This document shows, one piece after another, positions 28,381 to 36,423 of a DNA stretch of 64,000 nucleotides. Location of the stretch: NCBI GenBank assembly GCA_947089855.1, contig CAMUML010000015.1, positions 1 through 64,000 of the forward strand, read 5' to 3'. Position 1 is the stretch's first letter, and each line of letters starts with the position of its first letter. A model generated the notes under the pieces. That model was given only the letters and a program-made list of their open reading frames with translations. It was not told where the DNA came from and ran no database searches. The position numbers and the translations under genes are program-made. Source of the stretch: an uncultured Eubacterium sp. (GTDB lineage: Bacteria; Bacillota; Clostridia; Lachnospirales; Lachnospiraceae).

Positions 28381-29691
28381 TTAATCGAAGCCGCTGCTAT
28401 TTACCGCATCTGGCAGTATAATTTCCGTCTGAAAAATACCGTCTTCATAAGCAGCCTTATAATCTCCATGATTGCGTTCTACGCACCTGCATACATTATA
28501 AATACCATATCCATGCCCTGTTTCCTGTTTGCCGGATACCATCTTTCCGTCTTGGTACAATGGCCCTTGCACGGAAGGATTGCGGATACTGATCCAGATA
28601 TTCGCCCCTAAGGCCTTTATATCCACCCATACCTCTTTCTTGCCGCAGCTTTGCGCTGCTTCAAAAGCATTGTGAAGCAGGTTATAAAACAACGTACATA
28701 AATCTGCCTGGGAAACGGCCAATCCTCCTGGAAGCTTCCCGTTCCACTGCAGGCACACATCTGGATAACGGGCTGACAGATTGGCTGCAACTGCAGTAAC
28801 AATTGTGTTTCCCGTAGATAACGCAGGCGAAAGCCCGTCCGCCATCGCTTCCAGTTCCAAAAGGTAACTTCCAAGCTTTTCCCTATCCCCGTCATGAAAC
28901 AGGACACGCAGGCAATAAAGGTGTTCCCGCAGGTCGTGCCGAAAAGCCCTTGTTTCCTCTTCCTTTTGGAGCAGCATCTGATAATAATCTTCCTGTATCT
29001 TCAGCAAATTCTGGTTCAAATCCGCTTCTTTTTTCAAAAATCCATTCTCATGCTTTTTGAAAGCCAGCAGGACGCATACAAATACAAACAATATGCTCAT
29101 CCCCAGGACGCTTATGGAAGTTACCATAAAATTTGCCTGTAAAAAATCCGCCCTCTTTAAAACAATAAATTGGATACATGTCAGGCAATACGATATGGAA
29201 CAGCATACTACAATAAAGATCAAAATATAAATCCCGGGCAACTCAAGCGCCGGCTTTTTTTCTTTCTGAAACAACAACGTATACCCATAGACAACCGCCA
29301 GCAAAAAGAACGTAATTGAATCCGCCCTAGCCACAAACAATATATCCTCTTTCAGCGCCTCAAAGCCAATGCCATAAATGGAAATCATCGGGATCGAAAG
29401 TATGACATCCAGCGTACTGACACCGCAAAAGCTCAGTACAACCATACCGGTATTCTTTTTCGTCCGTTCTTTTGTACTGAATGAAAGCAGCAAAACAGAA
29501 ACGGCATGGTACAAAATACTGTACCTTAGAAAATCCACCCATACCGATAAGACAGCAACCGCTAATATGCCTGTAAGAAACCGCAGAAAAATCCGCCGTT
29601 TATATGGCATATGAAAAAAAATAGAACTAGCAAAAAAAATTTTCCAAAAACTGAATGTATATTCCAACACAATAAAATCTATTTGGTTCAT
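28381..29691 (-). CDS. GHKL-domain sensor histidine kinase (AgrC-like class)
   Basis: A 436-aa kinase with six or so membrane helices in the first 225 residues, a coiled region, the H-box EETRAFRHDLREHLYCLR, and a GHKL ATPase with LLHNAFEA and GHGYGIYN. This layout is that of AgrC/ComD-like kinases that read peptide or small-molecule signals. Its presumed partner, a LytTR regulator, lies 2.2 kb upstream on the same strand, with two unrecognised genes between, which is not the usual adjacency. A weak terminator (29736-29761) precedes it. 250 bp after its stop nothing recognisable is seen before comEA. Confidence 0.85.
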   Translation of the reverse strand: MNQIDFIVLEYTFSFWKIFFASSIFFHMPYKRRIFLRFLTGILAVAVLSVWVDFLRYSILYHAVSVLLLSFSTKERTKKNTGMVVLSFCGVSTLDVILSIPMISIYGIGFEALKEDILFVARADSITFFLLAVVYGYTLLFQKEKKPALELPGIYILIFIVVCCSISYCLTCIQFIVLKRADFLQANFMVTSISVLGMSILFVFVCVLLAFKKHENGFLKKEADLNQNLLKIQEDYYQMLLQKEEETRAFRHDLREHLYCLRVLFHDGDREKLGSYLLELEAMADGLSPALSTGNTIVTAVAANLSARYPDVCLQWNGKLPGGLAVSQADLCTLFYNLLHNAFEAAQSCGKKEVWVDIKALGANIWISIRNPSVQGPLYQDGKMVSGKQETGHGYGIYNVCRCVERNHGDYKAAYEDGIFQTEIILPDAVNSSGFD

Positions 29692-29735
29692 ATGCCTCCC
29701 CTTCCTATGTAATCATCCGATTGTTAGAAGCATCC

Positions 29736-29761
29736 ACAAAAGACAGGGCGAAAACCCTGCC
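29736..29761 (-). terminator. Short hairpin, possible partial terminator
   Basis: On the minus strand GGCAGGG and CCCTGTC pair around TTTTCG, followed by TTTTG. It sits between the gene ending at 29775 and the kinase, so kinase expression may be lower than that of the preceding gene. Confidence 0.5.
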
Positions 29762-29774
29762 TTCCTATCCGGTT

Positions 29775-30794
29775 TTAAACTTTTTCCTGCTTTCCCTTTG
29801 GGCTCCATTCCAATAAACGGTTCCAAGAAGCCTGCATATGGTCAAATACATCTTTCGAGGAGCCCCTTACATAATTGGCCACATTTGGGTCAGCTGAATT
29901 TCCTGTGGCATATTTTACCATACATTCCACTGCCTGCGCCATCTTTTCCGCCTGGTTGTCTTTTCCCATGCCGGAGAAAATCTGTTTGAGCATATTGCGG
30001 TAGGAATTGGTTTCTGCCTGTGTATGTTTGACTTCTGCCAGAATTAACCCATACCTGCGCTGGCGCACCTGGGCCTCGGATGCACCGTAGCGCCTCATTT
30101 CATCTTCTGAAATCAAGGTTTCTTTATGGGCACTGGCACTGTCAAACAACCGTTCCTGGTAGGACCGGTATCCTTGAAGCAGATCTTTTGTTTTGTTGTG
30201 GTAACGGTCGATTAGGGCGTCAAACCCTTCTTTGCACTCACCGGATAAATACTTCTCCGAAAAAAACTCCAATCCGGCAATCGATGACTCCATTGCGGCT
30301 TCTGCCTCATAAGAATCTAAAAACCTCCCTCTTATTCCAAGTTCACCAATACCAATACCTGTATCTCTATATTCACCCCAGCCATAATCGAACACCAGCA
30401 TACTATCCATCGTCATAGCCAGCTCGTTCCGGGATGCCGCATCCATCCCTTCAAAGAAGCCAGAGCATTCCAGGTAGTCGTCAAATACTGCCCATCTATG
30501 CACCTGCTCTACCTCAAATGGGTCTTCAGAAACATTTTGGATTTCTCCATGATAACTAAAGCTTGCCGTATTCCAATAGATTCCCGCCAGTGGTTCAGAC
30601 CTTTGGTTAGACAGCCGTATTCCTTCTTCCGACAAAGTCAAGCCACAGGAATCATCCCATTTCTTTGGGCGGCGGATTTCATCATTTGCCATCCTCTCTG
30701 TTTCTGATTCCCATTTTTCATGTACCTTCTGAACCTTTCTGTCATAGTAAGTGTTGCAAAAAGCGTCTATTTTATTATTGATATTTATACCCAT
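29775..30794 (-). CDS. Unrecognised 339-residue protein in the LytTR/GHKL locus
   Basis: I do not recognise a family. There is no signal peptide or membrane segment. The N-terminus (MGININNKIDAFCNTYYDRKV) and residues 200-330 look helical and charged; the middle (about 75-185) carries repeated acidic/aromatic stretches such as FDYGWGEYRDTGIGIGELG. A possible start site GTCAGG lies close to the ATG. It lies downstream of the 30919-31803 gene and upstream of the GHKL kinase, all on one strand. A secreted or effector-like role is possible but not shown. Confidence 0.6.
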   Translation of the reverse strand: MGININNKIDAFCNTYYDRKVQKVHEKWESETERMANDEIRRPKKWDDSCGLTLSEEGIRLSNQRSEPLAGIYWNTASFSYHGEIQNVSEDPFEVEQVHRWAVFDDYLECSGFFEGMDAASRNELAMTMDSMLVFDYGWGEYRDTGIGIGELGIRGRFLDSYEAEAAMESSIAGLEFFSEKYLSGECKEGFDALIDRYHNKTKDLLQGYRSYQERLFDSASAHKETLISEDEMRRYGASEAQVRQRRYGLILAEVKHTQAETNSYRNMLKQIFSGMGKDNQAEKMAQAVECMVKYATGNSADPNVANYVRGSSKDVFDHMQASWNRLLEWSPKGKQEKV

Positions 30795-30918
30795 ATTTAT
30801 ACCTGACTCTTTCCATCCATTAATTATCCTCTATTTACTTGCCTACAATTGAAACATAAAGCTTCAGGAACTGACCAAAAGCAACCCTACTTACAAATTA
30901 AAATTAGTTTTCACTAAT

Positions 30919-31803
30919 TTATAAGTCAGTCTCTGTTGAACCTTCGATTTTATGATAATAATAATAATTTAAATCACCAATTAGATCAATCGGTTTCATC
31001 GAATTCAGACTAAAAATAAGGACCCCTTCCCCATAAGCTAACCTTCTTGGCGTCGTATGGCCCGTTGTGTCAACTGTATCTGTGGTAAATCCGCCGCCAT
31101 TGTGATAATAAGTATTCCTATAACTAAACAAAGTTCCCTCATCAAGTGTTACCTCTACCGCAAATGTAGAAGAAGCATAACTGGACGAATATGAAAATGG
31201 CCGTCTAAAATTTATATTTGCTACCTTTACCTCCTCCACTGCATGAAGCCTAGCATGGTACCCGCCTTCTGGATAATTCAACTGAAACTTTCTACTCCAG
31301 TCAAATGTAGACAAATCCAGGTTGTCGTAATTAAATACAAACTTCCCATTCGCATAAATATCCCCATTCGCATAGTGCAAGATAATATTTTCTAGTGTAG
31401 GCCCCAAATATTCAACGCCTAAACTCCCTGCTGGGTTCACTGCATTCACTGCCAGCGTATAGGAATGGCCCAACGCCCCTGTAGACGCAACGTAAAGCAT
31501 ATAATCCCCTGCCGGAAGGTCTTCTAAATATATCGTAGCTCCTGGCGTGCATACTATATTCGTAGCGCCAGCTTGCCCCGTACTATAATCCACGAGATAC
31601 AATTGGATATAATAGTCGGCATTTAAAGACTCCAGATTAAGAAAAAATGCTGCGTCTTTTGTTACACTGAAAAAATGCATTTCATCCGTGTCACTTGCTG
31701 TCAATTGCCCATTCAGCACGCCTACCGGGTCGTCTGGCATTGCACTTACTCCGCGGCATCTTCCCACATCCTTTCCTGTTGCATTGCGTACCAGCATTTT
31801 CAA
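30919..31803 (-). CDS. Unrecognised protein with a PPC-like beta domain
   Basis: 294 codons from a TTG (or 292 from ATG 31797); no good ribosome site is seen. Residues 25-115 resemble the bacterial pre-peptidase C-terminal beta-sandwich (TDEMHFFSVTKDAAFFLNLE, IYLEDLPAGDYMLYV). Residues 130-294 are beta-rich and aromatic (FSYSSSYASSTFAVEVTLDE, YYYYHKIEG) without a family I know. No signal peptide is present although PPC domains are normally secreted, so export would need another route or the true 5' end is missing. It lies between the LytTR regulator and the 29775 gene. Confidence 0.6.
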   Translation of the reverse strand: MKMLVRNATGKDVGRCRGVSAMPDDPVGVLNGQLTASDTDEMHFFSVTKDAAFFLNLESLNADYYIQLYLVDYSTGQAGATNIVCTPGATIYLEDLPAGDYMLYVASTGALGHSYTLAVNAVNPAGSLGVEYLGPTLENIILHYANGDIYANGKFVFNYDNLDLSTFDWSRKFQLNYPEGGYHARLHAVEEVKVANINFRRPFSYSSSYASSTFAVEVTLDEGTLFSYRNTYYHNGGGFTTDTVDTTGHTTPRRLAYGEGVLIFSLNSMKPIDLIGDLNYYYYHKIEGSTETDL

Positions 31804-31897
31804 ACACGCTCTGGCATTGTTTTGAACTTATTTGTAGTTGCAGTTAAATTTTACCATACAAAACCCGTTTATTTCAATACCGTTCGTCCTGCTTTTA

Positions 31898-32620
31898 CTA
31901 CCGTTTATCCAACGGCAGCACAAGATAACCCGCATATTTTTTGATATATGCAAAATACGCTTTTTTTACATTGCCATACCTGCGGCGCGATACCGGCACA
32001 ATACACCCAGAATCCATCACAATCCCTTCCGGCCCAATCCTGCGTATATGCCGCAGTGCAGCCAGATAAGATTTATGCGGCTGTACGAACTGGCTGCTGC
32101 CTAATTCCTCAGCCCAGTATTTAAGCGGCTTTTTGGCTGCCTGGTATCCATCTTTTAAATAAAGGACTGTCGTATTCCCCTGCGCCTCCACATAAATAAT
32201 ATCTGTAACTTCGATTGCACAGACACATCCCGCTTCCGCCAGCACCACTTTCCGTTTTTTTGCAAGCTCCATCTCTACCGCCGCCAATACCTCAAGCAGC
32301 ACTTCTTCCTCAACTGGTTTGCACAGATACCGGAACGCACTGACCTTAAACGCTTCCGGCATATATTCCGGATGGCTGGTCAAGAAAACAAGATGGCCGC
32401 CAAACTGCTTTTCCCGCAGCAGCTTTGCCGTCTGCAGCCCGTCTGGCACAGGCATTTCAATATCCAAAAAAAGGACATCATAACAGCAGCCCGCCTGCAG
32501 CAGCTTACTGCAGGAATCAAACAAATCTACCTGATAATCCGGGCTATAATTTAACAAATTTCTTTTCATTTCTTCACAAATAATGGGTTCATCATCGCAC
32601 ACTGCAATCCGCAGATTCAT
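31898..32620 (-). CDS. LytTR-family response regulator
   Basis: 240 residues. Receiver domain with AVCDDEP and phospho-acceptor in VLFLDIEMPVPDG; the LytTR DNA-binding domain runs from about residue 135 (DIIYVEAQGNTTVLYLKDG, FVQPHKSYLAALRHIRRI, VPVSRRRYGNVKKAY). ATG 32620 follows GGGGAGGGG. A promoter is visible at 32687-32714. The likely partner is the GHKL kinase at 28381. Regulators of this class usually control nearby peptide, bacteriocin or surface-protein genes, which here would be the two orphan genes and/or the tiny gene upstream. Confidence 0.9.
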   Translation of the reverse strand: MNLRIAVCDDEPIICEEMKRNLLNYSPDYQVDLFDSCSKLLQAGCCYDVLFLDIEMPVPDGLQTAKLLREKQFGGHLVFLTSHPEYMPEAFKVSAFRYLCKPVEEEVLLEVLAAVEMELAKKRKVVLAEAGCVCAIEVTDIIYVEAQGNTTVLYLKDGYQAAKKPLKYWAEELGSSQFVQPHKSYLAALRHIRRIGPEGIVMDSGCIVPVSRRRYGNVKKAYFAYIKKYAGYLVLPLDKR

Positions 32621-32686
32621 TTTTTGCCCCTCCCCTTTTTTGAAATTAGGCAAATGGCCGGTTCAAAAACAAATAATTGTACGTAT

Positions 32687-32714
32687 ATTGTAGCACATAT
32701 GCGGACAATTGCAA
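32687..32714 (-). promoter_or_regulatory. LytTR regulator promoter
   Basis: Minus strand TTGCAA (32709-32714), a 16-bp spacer and TACAAT (32687-32692), leaving a leader of about 60 nt before the regulator start. Confidence 0.6.
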
Positions 32715-32778
32715 ACGGATTTTACGATGCCTGTATTCATAACTTTTGGAAAAAGTTTCTTTTCACAGGGTAGTGAAA

Positions 32779-32865
32779 TTAGGGCATAACAACAAAGGGC
32801 TCTTCTTCTTCCCTGTTGACTGCATTAACAGTAGAATGAATGTACCGTCCAACAGACAGTGTCAT
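32779..32865 (-). CDS. Tiny ORF 2 (28 residues), coupled to or split from tiny ORF 1
   Basis: MTLSVGRYIHSTVNAV then NREEEEPFVVMP, ending 160 bp before the LytTR regulator. Its ATG overlaps the stop of the preceding 18-codon frame (ATGA). It has no ribosome site of its own, so it depends on coupling, on a frameshift, or on the two frames being one gene broken by a lost A. The acidic tail after an amphipathic stretch recalls signal-peptide precursors, but no Cys and no processing gene are present. Confidence 0.45.
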   Translation of the reverse strand: MTLSVGRYIHSTVNAVNREEEEPFVVMP

Positions 32866-32918
32866 AAGAGGTTTGCCATAGTTGCAACTGCTTTACGAAC
32901 TGTATTAATATCTCTCAT
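32862..32918 (-). CDS. Tiny ORF 1 (18 residues) with its own promoter and ribosome site
   Basis: MRDINTVRKAVATMANLL. The start is preceded by AAAGGAG with six-base spacing and by a consensus promoter (32980-33008), a stronger expression setup than most genes nearby. One extra A in GCAAACC (32873-32879 region) would fuse it in frame to ORF 2, giving a single 46-residue peptide whose junction reads ATMAKPLMTLSVG. A real short leader peptide, a frameshifted gene and a programmed frameshift are all possible. Confidence 0.5.
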   Translation of the reverse strand: MRDINTVRKAVATMANLL

Positions 32919-32979
32919 GTGAAGCTCTCCTTTCTGATTCTTCCATTTACTTTCATCTTCCTTGTTTGTTTCTATAAAC

Positions 32980-33008
32980 ATTATACAGCATTCTCTAAAT
33001 GTTTTCAA
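32980..33008 (-). promoter_or_regulatory. Promoter of the tiny gene
   Basis: Minus strand TTGAAA (33003-33008), a 17-bp spacer and a perfect TATAAT (32980-32985). The start codon is about 60 bp downstream. It diverges from the promoter at 33071-33099. Confidence 0.75.
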
Positions 33009-33070
33009 GTAATTTATTAATATTTTTCTAAATATTTTTTACTTTTTTCTTATTGTTATTAAGAAATTTC

Positions 33071-33099
33071 TTTACACTTTTTATAATATGATGTATAAT
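33071..33099 (+). promoter_or_regulatory. Promoter of the XRE regulator
   Basis: TTTACA (33071-33076), a 17-bp spacer and TATAAT (33094-33099), 35 bp before the start codon. AT-rich DNA surrounds it. Confidence 0.75.
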
Positions 33100-33134
33100 G
33101 ATACAAATTAAGCAATTGAAAGGAGGAATTCACC

Positions 33135-33344
33135 ATGACAATGGCTCAAAAAATTAACATGGCTGTAGCATACAAAGGAATGAGCCAAGCTGCTCTTGCA
33201 AGGGCAATTTCCATGACACCATCAAATTTCAACCAGAAACTTAAAAGAGAAACTTTCTCACCAGAGGAACTAAGCAAAATAGCAGAAGCCCTCGGCGGTA
33301 TCTATGAATTTTGTTTTATCTTTCCAGATGGTACTAAAATATAA
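33135..33344 (+). CDS. XRE-type helix-turn-helix protein
   Basis: A 69-aa single-domain DNA-binding protein. The HTH is GMSQAALARAISMTPSNFNQ (about 18-37), followed by KLKRETFSPEELSKIAEALG. AAAGGAGG lies eight bases before the ATG. This short type is common in Lachnospiraceae and often accompanies toxin-antitoxin or mobile genes; the next gene is a RelE-type toxin 75 bp on. It may regulate itself or the toxin cassette. Confidence 0.82.
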   Translation: MTMAQKINMAVAYKGMSQAALARAISMTPSNFNQKLKRETFSPEELSKIAEALGGIYEFCFIFPDGTKI

Positions 33345-33419
33345 ATAATATGAATACATCATAACACTGTTATAAAAAGTATAACCAAAAACAATAAAAA
33401 GACGGGATATAGATTTCAT

Positions 33420-33662
33420 ATGAATATTGAATATTCAAAACAATCAGTAAAAGCGATTAACAGCATAGATAAACGTACAAAACAACGCATAAAGACAACC
33501 GTAGAAAATATTCCTAACGGAGATATAAAGCCTCTAAAAGGCTGCAATGGAAGCTATCGGTTGCGTGTCGGGGATTTACGCATAATATTTTCATATCCAG
33601 AAAAAAATACAGTATTGATAGAAAAAATAAAGCCGCGCGGCGAAGCATATAAGGGGGTATAA
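33420..33662 (+). CDS. RelE/ParE-family toxin
   Basis: 80 residues with the RelE-type fold signature: IEYSKQSVKAINSIDKRTKQRI at the start (helical hairpin), then PLKGCNGSYRLRVGDLRIIFSY and a final strand. RelE relatives cut mRNA on the ribosome; others of the superfamily act on gyrase, so the target is not fixed. It ends 3 bp before the antitoxin-like gene. The toxin-first order resembles higBA modules. Confidence 0.83.
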   Translation: MNIEYSKQSVKAINSIDKRTKQRIKTTVENIPNGDIKPLKGCNGSYRLRVGDLRIIFSYPEKNTVLIEKIKPRGEAYKGV

Positions 33663-33665
33663 AAA

Positions 33666-33863
33666 ATGTCACCAGTCAGAAACCAACTCGTACAAATGAT
33701 TGACTGCCTTCCAGATCAGGAGCAGTTATTGCTCTTCGAAATTGTAAAAAGATTTGTTCCTGATGATGCAGCAACTCCTGATGATCTTGAAGATATATAT
33801 ATGGCACGTGCAGAATATGCAAACGGCGAAACAATAAATCACAATGCCATTAACTGGGATTAA
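33666..33863 (+). CDS. Antitoxin-like protein paired with the RelE-type toxin
   Basis: 65 residues, acidic. The N-terminal helix MSPVRNQLVQMIDCLPDQEQ is followed by FEIVKRFVPDDAATPDDLED and a C-terminal GETINHNAINWD. This pattern is what I know from small partners of RelE-type toxins in gut Firmicutes; no classical DNA-binding motif is evident. AAGGGGG lies eight bases before the ATG. The 3-bp gap implies one transcript with the toxin. Confidence 0.7.
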   Translation: MSPVRNQLVQMIDCLPDQEQLLLFEIVKRFVPDDAATPDDLEDIYMARAEYANGETINHNAINWD

Positions 33864-33881
33864 TCGCATGCAGCAGTTAAT

Positions 33882-34058
33882 ACTTTGTATACTCCTACTC
33901 CATTAACACCGAAAAACAGAGATCACTCTTTTTTTTGGAAACACGCTGGAGAATGGGGATGCCATATTACCCCAGATTGGCTGCCCGTATACCGCATAGA
34001 GAATAATGCACTCTATCTCGACAGAACCGGCACCCATGCCGATCTGTTCAGATTGTAG
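33882..34058 (+). pseudogene. YafQ-family toxin remnant (5' truncated)
   Basis: The frame ending at 34058 translates to PLTPKNRDHSFFWKHAGEWG followed by CHITPDWLPVYRIENNALYL and DRTGTHADLFRL. This matches the C-terminal half of YafQ-type mRNA interferases (R-D-H, CHI-x-PDWLL-x-Y, RTGTHSDLF). No in-frame start codon or N-terminal half exists, and the preceding antitoxin belongs to another toxin. It is a leftover from an older toxin-antitoxin module at the same site. Confidence 0.75.
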
Positions 34059-34065
34059 CAAAAAG

Positions 34066-34097
34066 AAAAGGCATGTGCTCTGCTGCATATGCCTTTT
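34066..34097 (+). terminator. Terminator after the toxin-antitoxin region
   Basis: AAAAGGCAT pairs with ATGCCTTTT around a 14-bp loop region that can itself pair in part. A and T runs on both sides make it usable by argD from the other strand as well. Confidence 0.7.
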
Positions 34098-34165
34098 GCG
34101 TTACCTATATACCTTGAAACTTCTTTGGAAATTAATTGAGAGGTTTATGAAATAAAACTTCCGGA

Positions 34166-35371
34166 TCAGGAACAAGCCTCCAGCACTTTTTTCAAAATCC
34201 CCGCCATCTTATCCACATCCCCCTCCGTAACAATCAACGGCGGCAGCAGCCTGACCACATCTTTTCCTGCTGTAATCACAATCAGCCCTTCTTCCAGTGC
34301 GCGCGCACTGACTTTTGCCGCATCGGCAGTACATACAAGCCCCTGCATCAGCCCCATCCCGCGGCGTGCCATCAAGCAGCTTTCTTCCGCTACCAGTGCG
34401 TCCAAAGCCTTTTCCAAGTAAAGCGAAACTTTCCTGACATGCGCCAGCAAGTCCATCTGCTCAAATAAATCAAATACCTTGCTGACCGCCGCTGTAACAA
34501 ACGGGTTGCCGCCATAGGTCGTCCCGTGGTCGCCAGGGGCCAGGGATTTTTGTGCTACCCGTTCCGTCATTAGGAATGCGCCAACCGGGACGCCGCAGCC
34601 AAGTGCTTTGGCGGTAGTCATAATATCTGGCTTGACCTGGTAGTTTTGCCATGCAAACATACTGCCGGTCCGGCCCATACCGCACTGGATCTCATCTAGG
34701 ATCAGCAGAATATCCCGCTCTTTGCAAAGTGCCGCTACGCCTTCTAAAAATTCCGGCGTAGCTGGGTGGATGCCGCCTTCCCCCTGGATAGTTTCGATAA
34801 TAATGGCACAGGTGTTATCGGTTACCTGATTTTTTACGCTTTCCAGATCATTAAAGCTGGCAAAACGGATGCCTCCTACCAACGGTTCAAACGGTTCTTG
34901 GTAGTGTGTGTTTCCCGTTACCGACAATGCCCCAAGCGTCCGGCCGTGGAAGGACTGGTGCATGGCAATGATTTCGTGGCCGGCATGGCCGTCCCTTGTA
35001 TATGCGTATTTTTTTGCCGATTTGATGGCGCCTTCTACGGCTTCTGCCCCGCTGTTTGTAAAAAAGATACGGTCCATGCCGGAGGCTTTTAATACTTTTC
35101 CTGCGGCTTCCACTGCCGGGGCATTGTAATATAAATTTGATGTATGCAAAAGCTTTTGCGCCTGCTTGGTTAACGCTTCGGTGTATTCTGGATGGTTGTA
35201 GCCAAGCCCCATTACACCGATGCCTGACGCAAAATCCAGGTAGGCTTTCCCCTGCATATCGTATAGGTACATGCCTTCTCCGCGTTCAAATACCACTGGG
35301 AAGCGGTTATAGGTATGCAGGATGCTCTGCCCGGCTTGTTCTATTATGTTGTCCATCTGCTGTTGACCCAT
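34166..35371 (-). CDS. argD: Acetylornithine aminotransferase
   Basis: A 401-aa class III PLP aminotransferase that converts N-acetylglutamate semialdehyde to N-acetylornithine. Key segments: FTNSGAEAVEGAIK (PLP phosphate binding), QSFHGRTLGALS, ILDEIQCGMGRTG (Asp to the pyridine nitrogen) and TTAKALGCGVPVGA with the PLP lysine. The start follows GAAAGGGG. Last gene of argC-GNAT-argB-argD. Succinylornithine or 4-aminobutyrate activity is possible in the family, but context fixes arginine synthesis. Confidence 0.93.
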   Translation of the reverse strand: MGQQQMDNIIEQAGQSILHTYNRFPVVFERGEGMYLYDMQGKAYLDFASGIGVMGLGYNHPEYTEALTKQAQKLLHTSNLYYNAPAVEAAGKVLKASGMDRIFFTNSGAEAVEGAIKSAKKYAYTRDGHAGHEIIAMHQSFHGRTLGALSVTGNTHYQEPFEPLVGGIRFASFNDLESVKNQVTDNTCAIIIETIQGEGGIHPATPEFLEGVAALCKERDILLILDEIQCGMGRTGSMFAWQNYQVKPDIMTTAKALGCGVPVGAFLMTERVAQKSLAPGDHGTTYGGNPFVTAAVSKVFDLFEQMDLLAHVRKVSLYLEKALDALVAEESCLMARRGMGLMQGLVCTADAAKVSARALEEGLIVITAGKDVVRLLPPLIVTEGDVDKMAGILKKVLEACS

Positions 35372-35416
35372 TTTGCTGGCCCCTTTCTATGATCTTGTGT
35401 GTTTGCCTGCTTTTTG

Positions 35417-36316
35417 CTACGCATGGTAATACTTTGTTTCCGTGTCTGCAAGGATGGCTGTCCCGATCCCTTTGTTTGTAAAGATTTCCAGCAGTAGGCA
35501 GTGTGCGATCCGCCCGTCTAAGATATGTACCCTGGAAACGCCATGATCGATGGCATCAATACAGTTATTGAGTTTTGGCAGCATCCCGCCGCCGATAAAC
35601 CCGTCTGCGATCAGTGCATGTGCTTCGGAAACGGTCAGTTCGGAAATCAGGGTGGCTTTATCTTCAGGGTCTTTGTATACCCCTTCAATATCGGTTAAAA
35701 ATGCCAGCTTTTCGGCCGCTACCGCCATAGCGACTGCGCATGCGGCATCGTCGGCATTGATATTGTAGGTGTTGTAATTTTCATCCATCCCAACTGGCGC
35801 TACAATCGGCAGAAAGTCTTTTTCCAGTAAATCATATAAAATCTTTGGGTTGACTTCGGCTACATCGCCGACATAGCCTATATCGGCGCCGTCTGCGTAT
35901 TTTTTCTTTACCTTTAAAAGCCCGCCGTCTTTTCCGCTGACGCCGACTGCCAGTACGCCCAGCTGCTCTACCAGCTGCACTAGCGACTTGTTGACTTTAT
36001 TTAAGACCATTTCTGCGATTTCCATTGTCGCTTCATCCGTAACGCGCAGCCCATTGACAAACTTAGGTTCCATACCCGATTTTTCCACCCAGCGGCTGAT
36101 CTCTTTCCCGCCGCCATGTACAATAATCGGTTTAAAGCCTACGAGCTTTAACAGTGTTACATCCTCTATCACGCTGCGTTTTAATGCTTCATCTACCATA
36201 GCGCTGCCGCCGTATTTTACTACGATGATCTTGCGGTTAAACCGCTGGATATACGGCAGGGCTTCTACTAGTACAGAAGCTTTTTTTAGAATCTCATCCA
36301 TTGACGTATGGTCCAT
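35417..36316 (-). CDS. argB: Acetylglutamate kinase
   Basis: A 299-aa amino-acid kinase that phosphorylates N-acetylglutamate, the second arginine step. It shows [23 protein letters not shown] (substrate and nucleotide loops), [10 protein letters not shown] and GGMLPKL. The N-terminal extension ([20 protein letters not shown]) is of the kind seen in arginine-sensitive, hexameric enzymes, so feedback inhibition is likely. It sits 45 bp upstream of argD. Confidence 0.94.
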   Translation of the reverse strand: MDHTSMDEILKKASVLVEALPYIQRFNRKIIVVKYGGSAMVDEALKRSVIEDVTLLKLVGFKPIIVHGGGKEISRWVEKSGMEPKFVNGLRVTDEATMEIAEMVLNKVNKSLVQLVEQLGVLAVGVSGKDGGLLKVKKKYADGADIGYVGDVAEVNPKILYDLLEKDFLPIVAPVGMDENYNTYNINADDAACAVAMAVAAEKLAFLTDIEGVYKDPEDKATLISELTVSEAHALIADGFIGGGMLPKLNNCIDAIDHGVSRVHILDGRIAHCLLLEIFTNKGIGTAILADTETKYYHA

Positions 36317-36360
36317 TTCCCTATCCCCTTTTCTTGCTGCTATAAAACTGCCCTAAAATA

Positions 36361-36391
36361 GTAACAGTTCAGATAACCCTTGAACTGTTAC
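36361..36391. repeat. Palindromic repeat C3
   Basis: GTAACAGTTCA and TGAACTGTTAC around GATAACCCT: inverted copy of C1 and C2, between the GNAT gene and argB, followed by GCATCCGGCC, which also occurs within element E. Confidence 0.6.
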
Positions 36392-36423
36392 GCATCCGGC
36401 CATTGAAAATCGCTATAGCTTGA

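Noticed and set aside
32779..32918. Tiny gene as an AgrD-type cyclic peptide precursor
   Set aside because: No Cys or clear Ser for the (thio)lactone in the expected place and no AgrB-like protease gene nearby. Kept only as a candidate peptide.
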